In this document: in pieces, positions 1-7,320 of the stretch
How the letters are laid out: the number at the start of each line of letters is the position of its first letter
Numbering within the stretch: the stretch's first letter is position 1
Assembly: GCA_016875335.1 (NCBI GenBank)
Contig: VGRO01000038.1
Location: 1-36,846 of the forward strand
DNA length: 36,846 nt
Source: Deltaproteobacteria bacterium
Lineage (GTDB): Bacteria; Myxococcota_A; UBA9042
Reading direction: 5' to 3'
The notes under the pieces: model-generated
The model's database searches: none
Seen by the model: only the letters and a program-made list of their open reading frames with translations
Told to the model about the DNA's origin: nothing
Made by a program: the position numbers and the translations under genes

Positions 1-1
1 T

Positions 2-1987
2 GGCCGACGGCGGCGCGGTGGCCCCGGGGGCGGGGCGACAACGGCCCAGGCGGGGCTGAACGCCCAATTCGCACGGGTGGACGCCAAGGGCACCCTGCTG
101 TGGTCCAAGGATTTCGGCCAGGCGGGCGCCGACGAGGTGGCGCTGGCCGTCGCCGCGGGCGCAAGCGGGGCTCCGCTGGCGGTGGGGTGGCGCAAGGCGG
201 GCGCCGCGACCGACGCGTGGGCGCTGCGATTGACCAGCGCGGGCGGCTATGTGTGGGATACCGCGCTCTCGACCGGCGGTGGCGAGGCGCGCGCAGTGCA
301 CCTCGGCGACGATGGTACAGCAGCCGTGGCCGGCTGGCAGGTGGTCGGCAGCAAGCCCGTGGGTCGATTGTGGTCGCTGACCGCCGAGGGCAAGCCAGCG
401 GGGTCGGGCGCCCAACTGGCCCTGGCCGGCGCGGTCCGCTTCGAGGCGTTTGCGCCGTCCGGTTCTGGATGGCTGGTGGTCGGCACGGTCGGAGACGGTT
501 CGGCCGCGCGGGCCACCTGGTGGCGGCTCGATGGCGGCGGCAAGGTCGTGTGGCAGCGCCAGGCCAAGGTCGCTTCGGCGGCCCACGCGCTGTTGCCGGC
601 GGCGGGCGATCGCTGGCTGGTCGCCGGCATGAGCGACCCTTCGGGCGGCAACACCGACGCCTGGCTGGGCGCCATCGACGGCCTGGGCAACGTGCAGTGG
701 GCGCGCGAATTGGACGGTGGAGCGGCCGATCGTGCACTGGCCGTGGCTTGGACCAGCGACGGGGGCCTGGCGGTGACCGGCCTGCAGGTCGTCGGCGCAA
801 TCCAGCGGGCGCTATTGGCCCGCACCGACCTTTTCGGGCACGCCTCTTGTGCCGCGGCGGGCTCTTGCCTCGGCAAGCCGATGGCTGCGTGCGCCGACGG
901 CAAGGCGTGCACCGCGGACGACTGCCACCCCACCGCCGGCTGTCAGGCGCTGCCTGTGGACGCCTTTGCGTGTGATCCCCAAGACGGCTGCAGTCTGGAC
1001 GGTCAGTGCCAATCGGGCGCGTGCAAGCCGGGCACGGTCGGCCGCCTGTACCAGAAGACCCATGCGCTTGGCGCCGGGCTTGCCTTTGGCGCCGTTGCCA
1101 CCGACGAGGCCGGTGCGACCTGGATCGCCGGCTACGACACCGCCGGGCCCGCGCCGCACAAGTGGCGGGTCTTCCCGCTGGACGCAGCGGGCAACCTCGG
1201 ACCCGGCACCGTCGTCGCGACGGGCAAGCAGTTCAACAACAACCCCTACCCGGTCGAGGTCGCGGCCGCGGTCCCGCGCGGCGGCGGCGGGCTGGTCATC
1301 GGCGGCAGCTCCACCGACTCCACGGTCCTGATGGCGCGCGTCGTCGGCACCAACGCCAACGGCACACCTGCATGGGAACTCAAGGAGTTCTTCTCCAACC
1401 CCACGGACGCACGCCTGCACGATCTGGTGCCGAACAGCGACGGCACGGTCACCGCGCTCTGCAACTTCAAGACGGGATTCGGCCTGATGCGCGCCAAGGC
1501 GTCGGGCCAGATCGTGTGGAAGACCGAGGTGGCCGGCAACGAGGCCTACGAACTCCGCTTGCAGCGCGCGGCCTTCGTCCCTAGTGGCGCGCTCATCGGC
1601 GGCGGCACGGCCCGGGCGACCCAAGTCGGCCCCGAGGAATTCGCGGCCGTGCGGATAGATGCTTCCGGCAAGGTGGTGTGGTCGCGTTTCGTCGGCCTGC
1701 CGTTCCGCCCCGGCGCCGCGTTCGCCACGCCGTCCACCGTCGACTTCTGGGGCACCCTGGCGACCGCAGCGGGCAGTCGGCCGGCCCGGGTGCGCGTCTC
1801 GCACGACGGTGCGTTGGTCGGCGTGTTCCGCTACGGCGACCCTCAGGCCACGACCGAGGTCATTGCCGCCGTGCAGCGCCCGGACGGCACCTGGCTGCTC
1901 GGCGGCCGGCGCTGGCAGGGTCAGTCCCCTTCGGCGTGGCTCGGTGGCATGAACGGCAGCGGCGATCTGGCCTGGCAACGCACCTAG
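2..1987 (+). CDS. Extracellular repeat protein, N-terminal/central part (5'-truncated; ends at an in-frame amber)
   Basis: The frame is open to the window edge, so the gene begins upstream; the GTG at 77 is only the first internal start-like codon. The protein has repeated beta-strand units of the type 'D-G-N-V-x-W-x-x...D-x-x-x-A-V-A...G-G-x-x-V-x-G', typical of secreted beta-propeller-like proteins. Between them, at about nt 840-1035, lies a Cys-rich insert of the 'C-A-D-G-K-A-C-T-x-D-D-C...G-C' type also found in the large lipoproteins downstream. It probably acts on the cell surface or outside the cell, but no catalytic motif is visible. The TAG at 1985-1987 lies inside a repeat that continues in the same frame after it, so this and the next entry are two halves of one gene. 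In the first 30 bases the plausible protein (ADGGAVAPGAG) is in another frame, suggesting an indel in the G-rich tract near base 30. Confidence 0.75.
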   Translation, partial: GRRRRGGPGGGATTAQAGLNAQFARVDAKGTLLWSKDFGQAGADEVALAVAAGASGAPLAVGWRKAGAATDAWALRLTSAGGYVWDTALSTGGGEARAVHLGDDGTAAVAGWQVVGSKPVGRLWSLTAEGKPAGSGAQLALAGAVRFEAFAPSGSGWLVVGTVGDGSAARATWWRLDGGGKVVWQRQAKVASAAHALLPAAGDRWLVAGMSDPSGGNTDAWLGAIDGLGNVQWARELDGGAADRALAVAWTSDGGLAVTGLQVVGAIQRALLARTDLFGHASCAAAGSCLGKPMAACADGKACTADDCHPTAGCQALPVDAFACDPQDGCSLDGQCQSGACKPGTVGRLYQKTHALGAGLAFGAVATDEAGATWIAGYDTAGPAPHKWRVFPLDAAGNLGPGTVVATGKQFNNNPYPVEVAAAVPRGGGGLVIGGSSTDSTVLMARVVGTNANGTPAWELKEFFSNPTDARLHDLVPNSDGTVTALCNFKTGFGLMRAKASGQIVWKTEVAGNEAYELRLQRAAFVPSGALIGGGTARATQVGPEEFAAVRIDASGKVVWSRFVGLPFRPGAAFATPSTVDFWGTLATAAGSRPARVRVSHDGALVGVFRYGDPQATTEVIAAVQRPDGTWLLGGRRWQGQSPSAWLGGMNGSGDLAWQRT

Positions 1988-1990
1988 AAG

Positions 1991-2809
1991 TTGGGCCTGG
2001 GCACCGGCCTGTCGACCGCCGGCGCGCTGCTGGGGCTGGCGGAGGGCGACGCCATCGCCGTCGGCACCGCGGTCGCGGGCGGCGTGGACCAGGGCTACGT
2101 GCAGCGGATCGACCCGTGGGGCCACATCAGCTGTCCGGCGCTCGGCGCGTGCGCCCAGGTCGCCGCCACCGGCTGCGACGACGGCAAGCCGTGCACCGCT
2201 GGCCGCTGCGAGGGCGCCACAGGCTGCTTGCAAGGCCCGGCAGGCTGCGACGACGGCAACCCTTGCACCACCGACGCGTGCGCGGCGCCGGGCGGATGCG
2301 CGTACGCGGCCGGCTGCGACGACGGCGACGCCTGCACCCTGGACACGTGCGATGCGACCTCCGGCTGCAAGCACGCCACCGCGACCTGCAATGGCAAGCC
2401 CTGTGCGCCAAACCAGTGCGCCGCGGCGGCGTGCACCGGCACCTGGTTCAACGGCCGCTGCTGGCACGCCAACGCCAACGCGACCTCGTGGCAGGCCGCG
2501 CGGTCGGCCTGCGAGGCGCAAGGGAGGCAATTGGCGAGCGTGCACTCGCTCGCCGAAAACCAGTTCGTCGCTGGGCTGGTCGGCCCCGGCAAGGCGTCCA
2601 TTTTCATCGGTCTGCACAGCCCGAGCGGCGACGTCAGCCAATACCAGTGGACGGACGGCACGGCCGGGGATTTTTCGCTATGGGGCTATGGTGGTTTGCC
2701 CTCGAAAGCGGGGCCGGCGTACCTGCAAGCGAGCGGCGGCTATGTGTGGCTGGCGACGGCGTCGCCCACGGTGACGTTTGGCGCGGCGTACGTGTGCACC
2801 GGGCTATAG
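1991..2809 (+). CDS. C-terminal half of the same protein: Cys-rich repeats plus C-type-lectin-like domain
   Basis: This is in the same frame as the preceding ORF, separated from it only by TAG. The first 45 residues (ending G-Y-V-Q-R-I-D-P-W-G-H-I-S-C) complete a repeat that matches the one ending T-D-L-F-G-H-A-S-C at nt 850, so the TTG start is nominal. Next come four C-D-D-G-x-x-C-T units (about residues 55-140). From residue about 150 there is a C-type-lectin-like fold: F-N-G-R-C-W, then W-x-x-A-R-x-A-C-x-x-x-G-x-x-L-A-S-V-H-S-x-x-E-N-x-F, F-I-G-L, Y-x-W-T-D-G and a terminal Y-V-C. The usual Ca/sugar triads (EPN, QPD, WND) are not seen, so ligand binding is uncertain. The role is probably adhesion or scaffolding outside the cell. 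The gene meets the next one tail to tail. Confidence 0.7.
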   Translation: MGLGTGLSTAGALLGLAEGDAIAVGTAVAGGVDQGYVQRIDPWGHISCPALGACAQVAATGCDDGKPCTAGRCEGATGCLQGPAGCDDGNPCTTDACAAPGGCAYAAGCDDGDACTLDTCDATSGCKHATATCNGKPCAPNQCAAAACTGTWFNGRCWHANANATSWQAARSACEAQGRQLASVHSLAENQFVAGLVGPGKASIFIGLHSPSGDVSQYQWTDGTAGDFSLWGYGGLPSKAGPAYLQASGGYVWLATASPTVTFGAAYVCTGL

Positions 2810-2825
2810 ACGGTATGGCCGAGGT

Positions 2826-2845
2826 CCCGACCCGTTCCGGTCGGG
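2826..2845. terminator. Hairpin between convergent genes
   Basis: A perfect 7-bp stem (CCCGACC / GGTCGGG, 6-base loop) fills the 37-base gap between the stop of the lectin-like gene and the stop of the heparinase-like gene. Its position suggests a bidirectional terminator. There is no U-tract on either side, so intrinsic termination is uncertain. Confidence 0.4.
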
Positions 2846-2846
2846 G

Positions 2847-5024
2847 TCAAGGACCGGCACTCGCCGGGACGAACTGCGCATCAACCCGCCGGGTCAACGG
2901 TAGATGCACGCGCCACGAGCCTGCGGCGCCTTGCCACACAAGCTCGCCCGTCCGCATCGTCAGGTGCGTTGGGGCGCGGTGCAGGGACAAGCGCGTCGCC
3001 ACGACGGCGTCCTTTGCGTGCAGCCGCGAGATCGTGCGAGGCGCGTCCCAGCGGACGGGCAGGGTCGCTGCCGCGGTGCCGGTCCACGCCACCCGGTCGA
3101 TACTCAGTTCCACCCCTGGCCGACCGCTCCAACTCAGAATCGCGCCGACTGAATCGGCCGCAACGGTCGGTTCGCCCTGCGCCCGCTCATGGATCGCCAG
3201 CGCCCGCGGCCGATCTGCGTGCACCTGGTCCAAGACCAGCACGGCGTGCGGGTCCGCCCCAAAGAGCAGCGTGCGCCGATGGAGCACACCGTCGTACAGG
3301 TCCGAACGGGCCTGGAGGACCGCCCACTGCAACGCCTCGCTCGTGCCCGCGGAGTCCGTGAACTCGAACTCAGCCGAACCCTGGCGCTGCGCTGCGTCAT
3401 CGACACTGAGGGCCGATTGCGCCGGTGTGGAGGTCAGCTCATGCCGATTCGCAATGAAGTACGGCGGATAGCCTGGACCGGCGAGCAGCGGCCGGCCCGC
3501 GCCGAACAACGTCAGCGACAGCTTGTCGGCGTGCTGATGCGCGACGGAGGCCGGACCCGCCATGAGCGTGGCCACGATCGGCGGCGCGGCGTTGCCCGCA
3601 CCGGTCGTGCGCACCAGCCCGTACCCCGCGGTCCACACCCGAGCGAGCGCCGGGCGCGCCGCCAGCGTGTCCCGTGCCGACAGTTCCGCGCGCTCCCGCC
3701 ATGCGGGCCACGGGTGCGGCCAGCCCAACAGCTCGTCGCAGCGACCGCCGGGGGCAGTGTCGGCGATGACCGGCAGCGTGCCGTCCGGCAGGCGCAAGTC
3801 CTGCAGGAAATGGACCATCTCGCGCAGGCGTTCGACCTCGTGCGCTGACACGGTCAGGCCGCTGGCCTGGCGACGCCAGGCGTGCCAGAGCAGGAAATAG
3901 GTCACCACGCAGTGATAGCCCGGCGTCAACTCGCGCGAGACGCCATCGGTCGTCACCAGCGTGGCGAGGTATCGGTCGTGTCGGGTCAGGGCCAACGCGA
4001 GCATCTGGCGGCCCGGGTCGAACTCTGGCAGCGCCAGGGCCATCGCCAGGAGGGCCGCGTTTTGCATCAGGCCGTGGTTGGTCACGTCGTTCCATTGGTC
4101 CGGTTCGACAAGCGCGCGACGGTGCCGAACCAGCATGTCGAGCATCTGTGCAGCGGATCCGATGTCGTAGCCGCCAGCGCGCACCAGGCGATCGTGCAGC
4201 TCGAGCAGGGCCATGGTGCGATTGGGTCCCGGGTCGTCTCCCCACACGATGGGGTCAGGCCAGGGCCACGCGCGGAACGACCACGCCGTCGCCGGCCAAT
4301 GCACGGCAAAATCACGAGCGCGAGCGAGCAGTTTGGGATCGGGGGCCGTGTCGTACGCCCCAAGCCACGCCAGCAGGTGGTCGCCGCGATGTGCGGAAAA
4401 GGCGAGGCCTCCAGTGAGGCTCAGCCACGGAGCCGGTGCTCCCTCGGGCCAGGCAACGCCCGCATCGCCCAAAATCGCGATGCGGCCGGCGCGCAGGCCG
4501 TCGACGCGAGCCCGATCCTGAACTGAGTCTCGGACGGACCAGTTCAGGGACCACGGCCCCGGGGCAAGGTGGCGATTGCGCAGGTGGTCGACGAGCAGGT
4601 CGCGGGCCCGGTCCGTTTCTCCGGCGGCCAGCCGACTTGCTACCTGGGCCAGGTCGGGGTGCGCAGTGTCCACCGCCTGACGCCAATCTGGAGCGTTGCA
4701 GCGCTGCCAGTACGCGCTGGCGCTGGCCAAGGTGGCGATGGCCGCCAACAAGACGGCCGAGACCACGACCCGTGCGTGCCGAAAGAACCAAGCCCATGCC
4801 CGGACGCCGCGCCAAGCGCCGAACAACTCGACCCCGCCAAGGCAAGCCGCGACAGTGGACAGGATCCAAAGGCACAGCCGCCGCGGTCCGACATCGACGT
4901 AGCCATCGGCCAAGAACAGAGGGCCGAACACCGGCGGGGCCAGCAGGACCGCGCCGGACTCCAAGACCAGGCCGCCCAGCGCCCAGGCCCAACGCGTTTC
5001 GCGCAGGCGCTCAAGCCAGCCCAT
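2847..5024 (-). CDS. Membrane-anchored heparinase II/III-like (polysaccharide lyase superfamily) protein
   Basis: A 725-aa protein from the ATG at 5024. Three hydrophobic segments (about residues 15-35, 50-70 and 86-103) anchor it in the inner membrane. The large remainder matches the heparinase II/III architecture: an alpha-helical toroid with N-H-G-L-M-Q-N (about 316-322) and S-R-E-L-T-P-G-Y-H, then a beta-sandwich opened by H-Q-H-A-D-K-L-S (about 496-503) and G-A-G-R-P-L-L-A-G-P-G-Y. These Asn/His/Tyr positions are where lyases of this superfamily have active-site or metal residues. The substrate is probably an acidic polysaccharide and cannot be named. A GTG at 5069 would add 15 residues, but those codons lie in a degenerate mobile-element copy (5031-5165), so the ATG is preferred; neither start has a clear Shine-Dalgarno. 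Membrane segments on a lyase are unusual and suggest action near the envelope, perhaps in polysaccharide export or turnover. Confidence 0.8.
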   Translation of the reverse strand: MGWLERLRETRWAWALGGLVLESGAVLLAPPVFGPLFLADGYVDVGPRRLCLWILSTVAACLGGVELFGAWRGVRAWAWFFRHARVVVSAVLLAAIATLASASAYWQRCNAPDWRQAVDTAHPDLAQVASRLAAGETDRARDLLVDHLRNRHLAPGPWSLNWSVRDSVQDRARVDGLRAGRIAILGDAGVAWPEGAPAPWLSLTGGLAFSAHRGDHLLAWLGAYDTAPDPKLLARARDFAVHWPATAWSFRAWPWPDPIVWGDDPGPNRTMALLELHDRLVRAGGYDIGSAAQMLDMLVRHRRALVEPDQWNDVTNHGLMQNAALLAMALALPEFDPGRQMLALALTRHDRYLATLVTTDGVSRELTPGYHCVVTYFLLWHAWRRQASGLTVSAHEVERLREMVHFLQDLRLPDGTLPVIADTAPGGRCDELLGWPHPWPAWRERAELSARDTLAARPALARVWTAGYGLVRTTGAGNAAPPIVATLMAGPASVAHQHADKLSLTLFGAGRPLLAGPGYPPYFIANRHELTSTPAQSALSVDDAAQRQGSAEFEFTDSAGTSEALQWAVLQARSDLYDGVLHRRTLLFGADPHAVLVLDQVHADRPRALAIHERAQGEPTVAADSVGAILSWSGRPGVELSIDRVAWTGTAAATLPVRWDAPRTISRLHAKDAVVATRLSLHRAPTHLTMRTGELVWQGAAGSWRVHLPLTRRVDAQFVPASAGP

Positions 5025-5030
5025 CTGCAA

Positions 5031-5165
5031 TTGGACTGAACCAGGTCGATCCGTCACGACACGTGCCACAGCCGCGCGCCGACGCTATGCGACGGGAAGC
5101 TGCGACCCACGAACCAAGCAAGTGGGACCCAAAAAACGATGGAGCACATCCGTTTCGGTCCCCAG
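5031..5165 (-). repeat. Degenerate copy of the 135-bp hairpin mobile element
   Basis: This aligns with little gapping to the four intact copies (7151, 13123, 28941, 31738), in the same orientation as the copy at 28941. Shared blocks are GGACTG, GTCGATC, AGCCGCG, GCGACCCACG and CAAGCAA. Both main hairpins persist although their bases differ. The central stem reads CGACGC-TAT-GCGACG (5 of 6 pairs) instead of CGGACC-N3-GGTCCG. The outer arms read GGGACC/GGTCCC instead of GGGCCC/GGGCCC. It ends a few bases upstream of the ATG of the heparinase-like gene and so forms its leader. Divergence is too great to recognise target duplications. Confidence 0.65.
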
Positions 5166-5271
5166 CCGCTCCAAACCCAGCACGACCGTTCGGCTCCGTT
5201 GCCGGCCGGTTGTCCTTGCCCGCGTGGCGCTATCCGGGCGACAGCCCAGCATGCGGTTGACTGCAAGGCGC

Positions 5272-6150
5272 CTAGTACCTCAGGACCGAAATTCGCGCCG
5301 GGTTCCGGCGCGCAACAGGGCTGAGGTACTTCCGGCCGCGGCTGCGGCCGGACGCGGGGGTGAGCGCGCATGAGCGCGCGAGGGGGCTGCGAGCCCCCTT
5401 CACGAAACAAGCAGCTAGTAGGCGAAACCGATTGAGGATTTGTTGCGGCATTGCGGCCCGTTTCCCGACGCGAATTTGGGGTTTCGCCTACTAGTACCTC
5501 AGGACCGAAATTCGCGCCGGGTTCCGGCGCGCAACAGGGCTGAGGTACTTCCGGCCGCGGCTGCGGCCGGACGCGGGGGTGAGCGCGCATGAGCGCGCGA
5601 GGGGGCTGCGAGCCCCCTTCACGAAACAAGCAGCTAGTAGGCGAAACCGATTGAGGATTTGTTGCGGCATTGCGGCCCGTTTCCCGACGCGAATTTGGGG
5701 TTTCGCCTACTAGTACCTCAGGCCCGAAATTCGCGCCGGGTTCCGGCGGCAACAGGGCTGAGGTACTTCCGGCCGCGGCTGCGGCCGGCCGCGGGGGTGA
5801 GCGCGCATGAGCGCGCGAGGGGGCTGCGAGCCCCCTTCACGAAACAAGCAGCTAGTAGGCGAAACGGATAGAGGATTTGCTGCGGCATTGCGGCCCGTAT
5901 CCCGACGCGAATTTGGGGTTTCGCCTACTAGTACCTCAGGCCCGAAATTCGCGCCGGGTTCCGGCGCGCAACAGGGCTGAGGTACTTCCGGCCGCGGCTG
6001 CGTCCGGCCGCGGGGGTGAGCGCGCATGGGCGCGCGAGGGGGCTGCGAGCCCCCTTCACGAAACAAGCAGCTAGTAGGCGAAACGGATGGAGGATTTGCT
6101 GCGGCATTGCGGCCCGTATCCCGACGCGAATTTGGGGTTTCGCCTACTAG
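5272..6150. repeat. Four tandem 219-bp palindrome-rich units (CTAG-bounded)
   Basis: Units start at 5272, 5491, 5710 and 5928 (219, 219, 218 and 219 bp), and a closing CTAG ends the array at 6150. Units 1 and 2 appear identical; 3 and 4 resemble each other more. Each unit is a series of hairpins. In unit 1: AGTACCTCAG/CTGAGGTACT (5274-5283, 5321-5330) enclosing GCGCCGG-GTT-CCGGCGC; CCGGCCGC/GCGGCCGG; AGGGGGCT-GCG-AGCCCCCT; and a perfect 15-bp inverted repeat CTAGTAGGCGAAACC/GGTTTCGCCTACTAG (5415-5429, 5480-5494). Every unit is divided by CTAG into a 139-bp and a 72-bp part. A CTAG-flanked inverted-repeat segment resembles a small IS5-type non-autonomous element, since the IS5 subgroup duplicates CTAG; this is inference. 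No convincing gene lies in the array. Confidence 0.9.
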
Positions 6151-6255
6151 GCCCCGCCCCCTGCGCCGGCCCGTGCGCCTGACGCAGTCGCCAGCGCGAT
6201 ACTGCTCTGGCAGGCGGGCAGTGTCAAGGCGGCGCCGCGCCGGTAGACCCCGCGC

Positions 6256-6284
6256 TTGTCAGCACGGGCGTGCGCGGCTACCCT
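6256..6284 (+). promoter_or_regulatory. Putative sigma-70-type promoter for the methyltransferase
   Basis: TTGTCA (6256-6261), a 17-base spacer, then TACCCT (6279-6284). The implied leader is about 30 bases before the ATG at 6320. The match is fair in a GC-rich background. The stretch 6151-6255 shows nothing recognisable. Confidence 0.35.
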
Positions 6285-6319
6285 TGCGCCGGCCCCAAGG
6301 TGGCCCAAGGATTGCCCCG

Positions 6320-7150
6320 ATGTCCGTCGCTTCTGACCCGCAGCAACTCAAGTCCGACGTGCGCGCGCACTGGACGGCCGAACCGTGTGGCACCCGCGAA
6401 GTCGGCGGACCCGATCGCCGAGCCTATTTTGACCAGATCGAGCGCGAACGCTATGAACTCGAACCGTTCATCCCGCGTTTTGCCGGTTTCGCCGAAGCGC
6501 GCGGCAAGAAGGTGCTTGAGATCGGCGTGGGCGCGGGCACCGACTTTATTCAATGGTTGCGCAATGGTGCAGACGCGACGGGCATCGACCTGACCGATCA
6601 CGGCATCGCGCTGACGCGCGAACGGGCCGCGCTCGAGGGGTTCTCGCCGGAGCTGCGTCAAGGCGACGCCGAAAGCCTGCCGTTTGCCGACAACACGTTT
6701 GATATCGTCTATAGTTACGGTGTGTTGCACCACACGCCCGACACCGAGAAGGCCGTAGCCGAAGTGCTGCGCGTGCTCAAGCCCGGCGGCACCGCCCGCC
6801 TGATGCTGTACCACTACCCGTCCATGACTGCTTTGCTCTTGTGGGGCGTGCACTTCGCCGCCAAGGGCCAGGTGTGGAAGAGCCCGCGCCAGGCCGTGCA
6901 CGAGCACCTCGAAAGCCCGGGGACCAAGGCGTATACCCTCAAGGAATTCGACCAATTGCTCAAGGGTTTTGGCGATCGCCGCTATGAGGTCGTGTTCCTC
7001 GGTGGCGACCTGCTGAGCTACCGCCGCTCGAAGAAGTACCAGTCGCCCGTGCATCGCGTGATTTGGGCTGTGTATCCGACGGGTTTGGTCAAGCGTTTTG
7101 GCAAGGGGTTGGGGCACGGGACACTGATCGAGGCGCGCAAGCCGCTGTAA
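6320..7150 (+). CDS. Class I SAM-dependent methyltransferase
   Basis: A 276-aa protein from the ATG at 6320, preceded by AAGGA (6307-6311) at 8-base spacing, which fixes the start despite a long open frame upstream in the repeat array. The Rossmann methyltransferase core is clear: motif I V-L-E-I-G-V-G-A-G-T (65-74), the acidic ribose-binding end of strand 2 in T-G-I-D-L (D90), G-D-A-E-S-L-P-F (115-122), the Methyltransf_11-like Y-S-Y-G-V-L-H-H-T-P-D (131-141), and V-L-K-P-G-G (152-157). The C-terminal 110 residues are basic with several Tyr/Trp and probably form the substrate cap. The substrate (small molecule, lipid or sugar) cannot be told. The gene stands alone, has its own likely promoter, and its TAA stop is one side of the target duplication of the element at 7151. 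Confidence 0.85.
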   Translation: MSVASDPQQLKSDVRAHWTAEPCGTREVGGPDRRAYFDQIERERYELEPFIPRFAGFAEARGKKVLEIGVGAGTDFIQWLRNGADATGIDLTDHGIALTRERAALEGFSPELRQGDAESLPFADNTFDIVYSYGVLHHTPDTEKAVAEVLRVLKPGGTARLMLYHYPSMTALLLWGVHFAAKGQVWKSPRQAVHEHLESPGTKAYTLKEFDQLLKGFGDRRYEVVFLGGDLLSYRRSKKYQSPVHRVIWAVYPTGLVKRFGKGLGHGTLIEARKPL

Positions 7151-7285
7151 GGGCAAGGAAATGATTTACTCAATCATTCCCCGGGCCCGTTTGCTTGCTC
7201 CGTGGGTCGCCAGCTCGCGGACCAAGGGTCCGACTCGCGGCTCCGTCCTGATGTGAGAGTGATCGACTTATTGTTTTCCAGTCCC
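7151..7285 (+). mobile_element. 135-bp hairpin MITE, copy 1 (target duplication TAA)
   Basis: Flanked by TAA at 7148-7150 and 7286-7288; the left TAA is the methyltransferase stop codon. The element begins GGGCAAGGAAATGATT and ends TTTTCCAGTCCC, giving imperfect termini (GGGCAAGGAAA against GGGACTGGAAA). Inside are a 5' hairpin around AAATGATT-TACTC-AATCATT and a central hairpin CGGACC-AAG-GGTCCG. The other intact copies are at 13123, 28941 and 31738, all 135 bp. There is no coding capacity. The 3-bp TNA duplication points to mobilisation by an IS5-family (ISL2/IS1031-like) transposase, which is inference. Confidence 0.8.
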
Positions 7286-7320
7286 TAAGCCGGCTCGGCC
7301 CACCCTGGCCGAGCCCGCCG

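Noticed and set aside
812-2641. A 609-codon minus-strand frame
   Set aside because: Antisense to the repeat protein and lectin-like half; Arg/Ala-rich, no recognisable domain.
5054-6066. Minus-strand frames of 232 and 118 codons inside the 219-bp array
   Set aside because: Their 73-residue period merely reflects 219/3; the 218-bp third unit breaks the frame and there is no ribosome site. The hairpin content explains the sequence better.
5272-6150. CRISPR array or integron attC cassettes
   Set aside because: Units abut without variable spacers, are far too long for CRISPR repeats, and lack the GTTRRRY/RYYYAAC core sites of attC. No cas or integrase gene is present.
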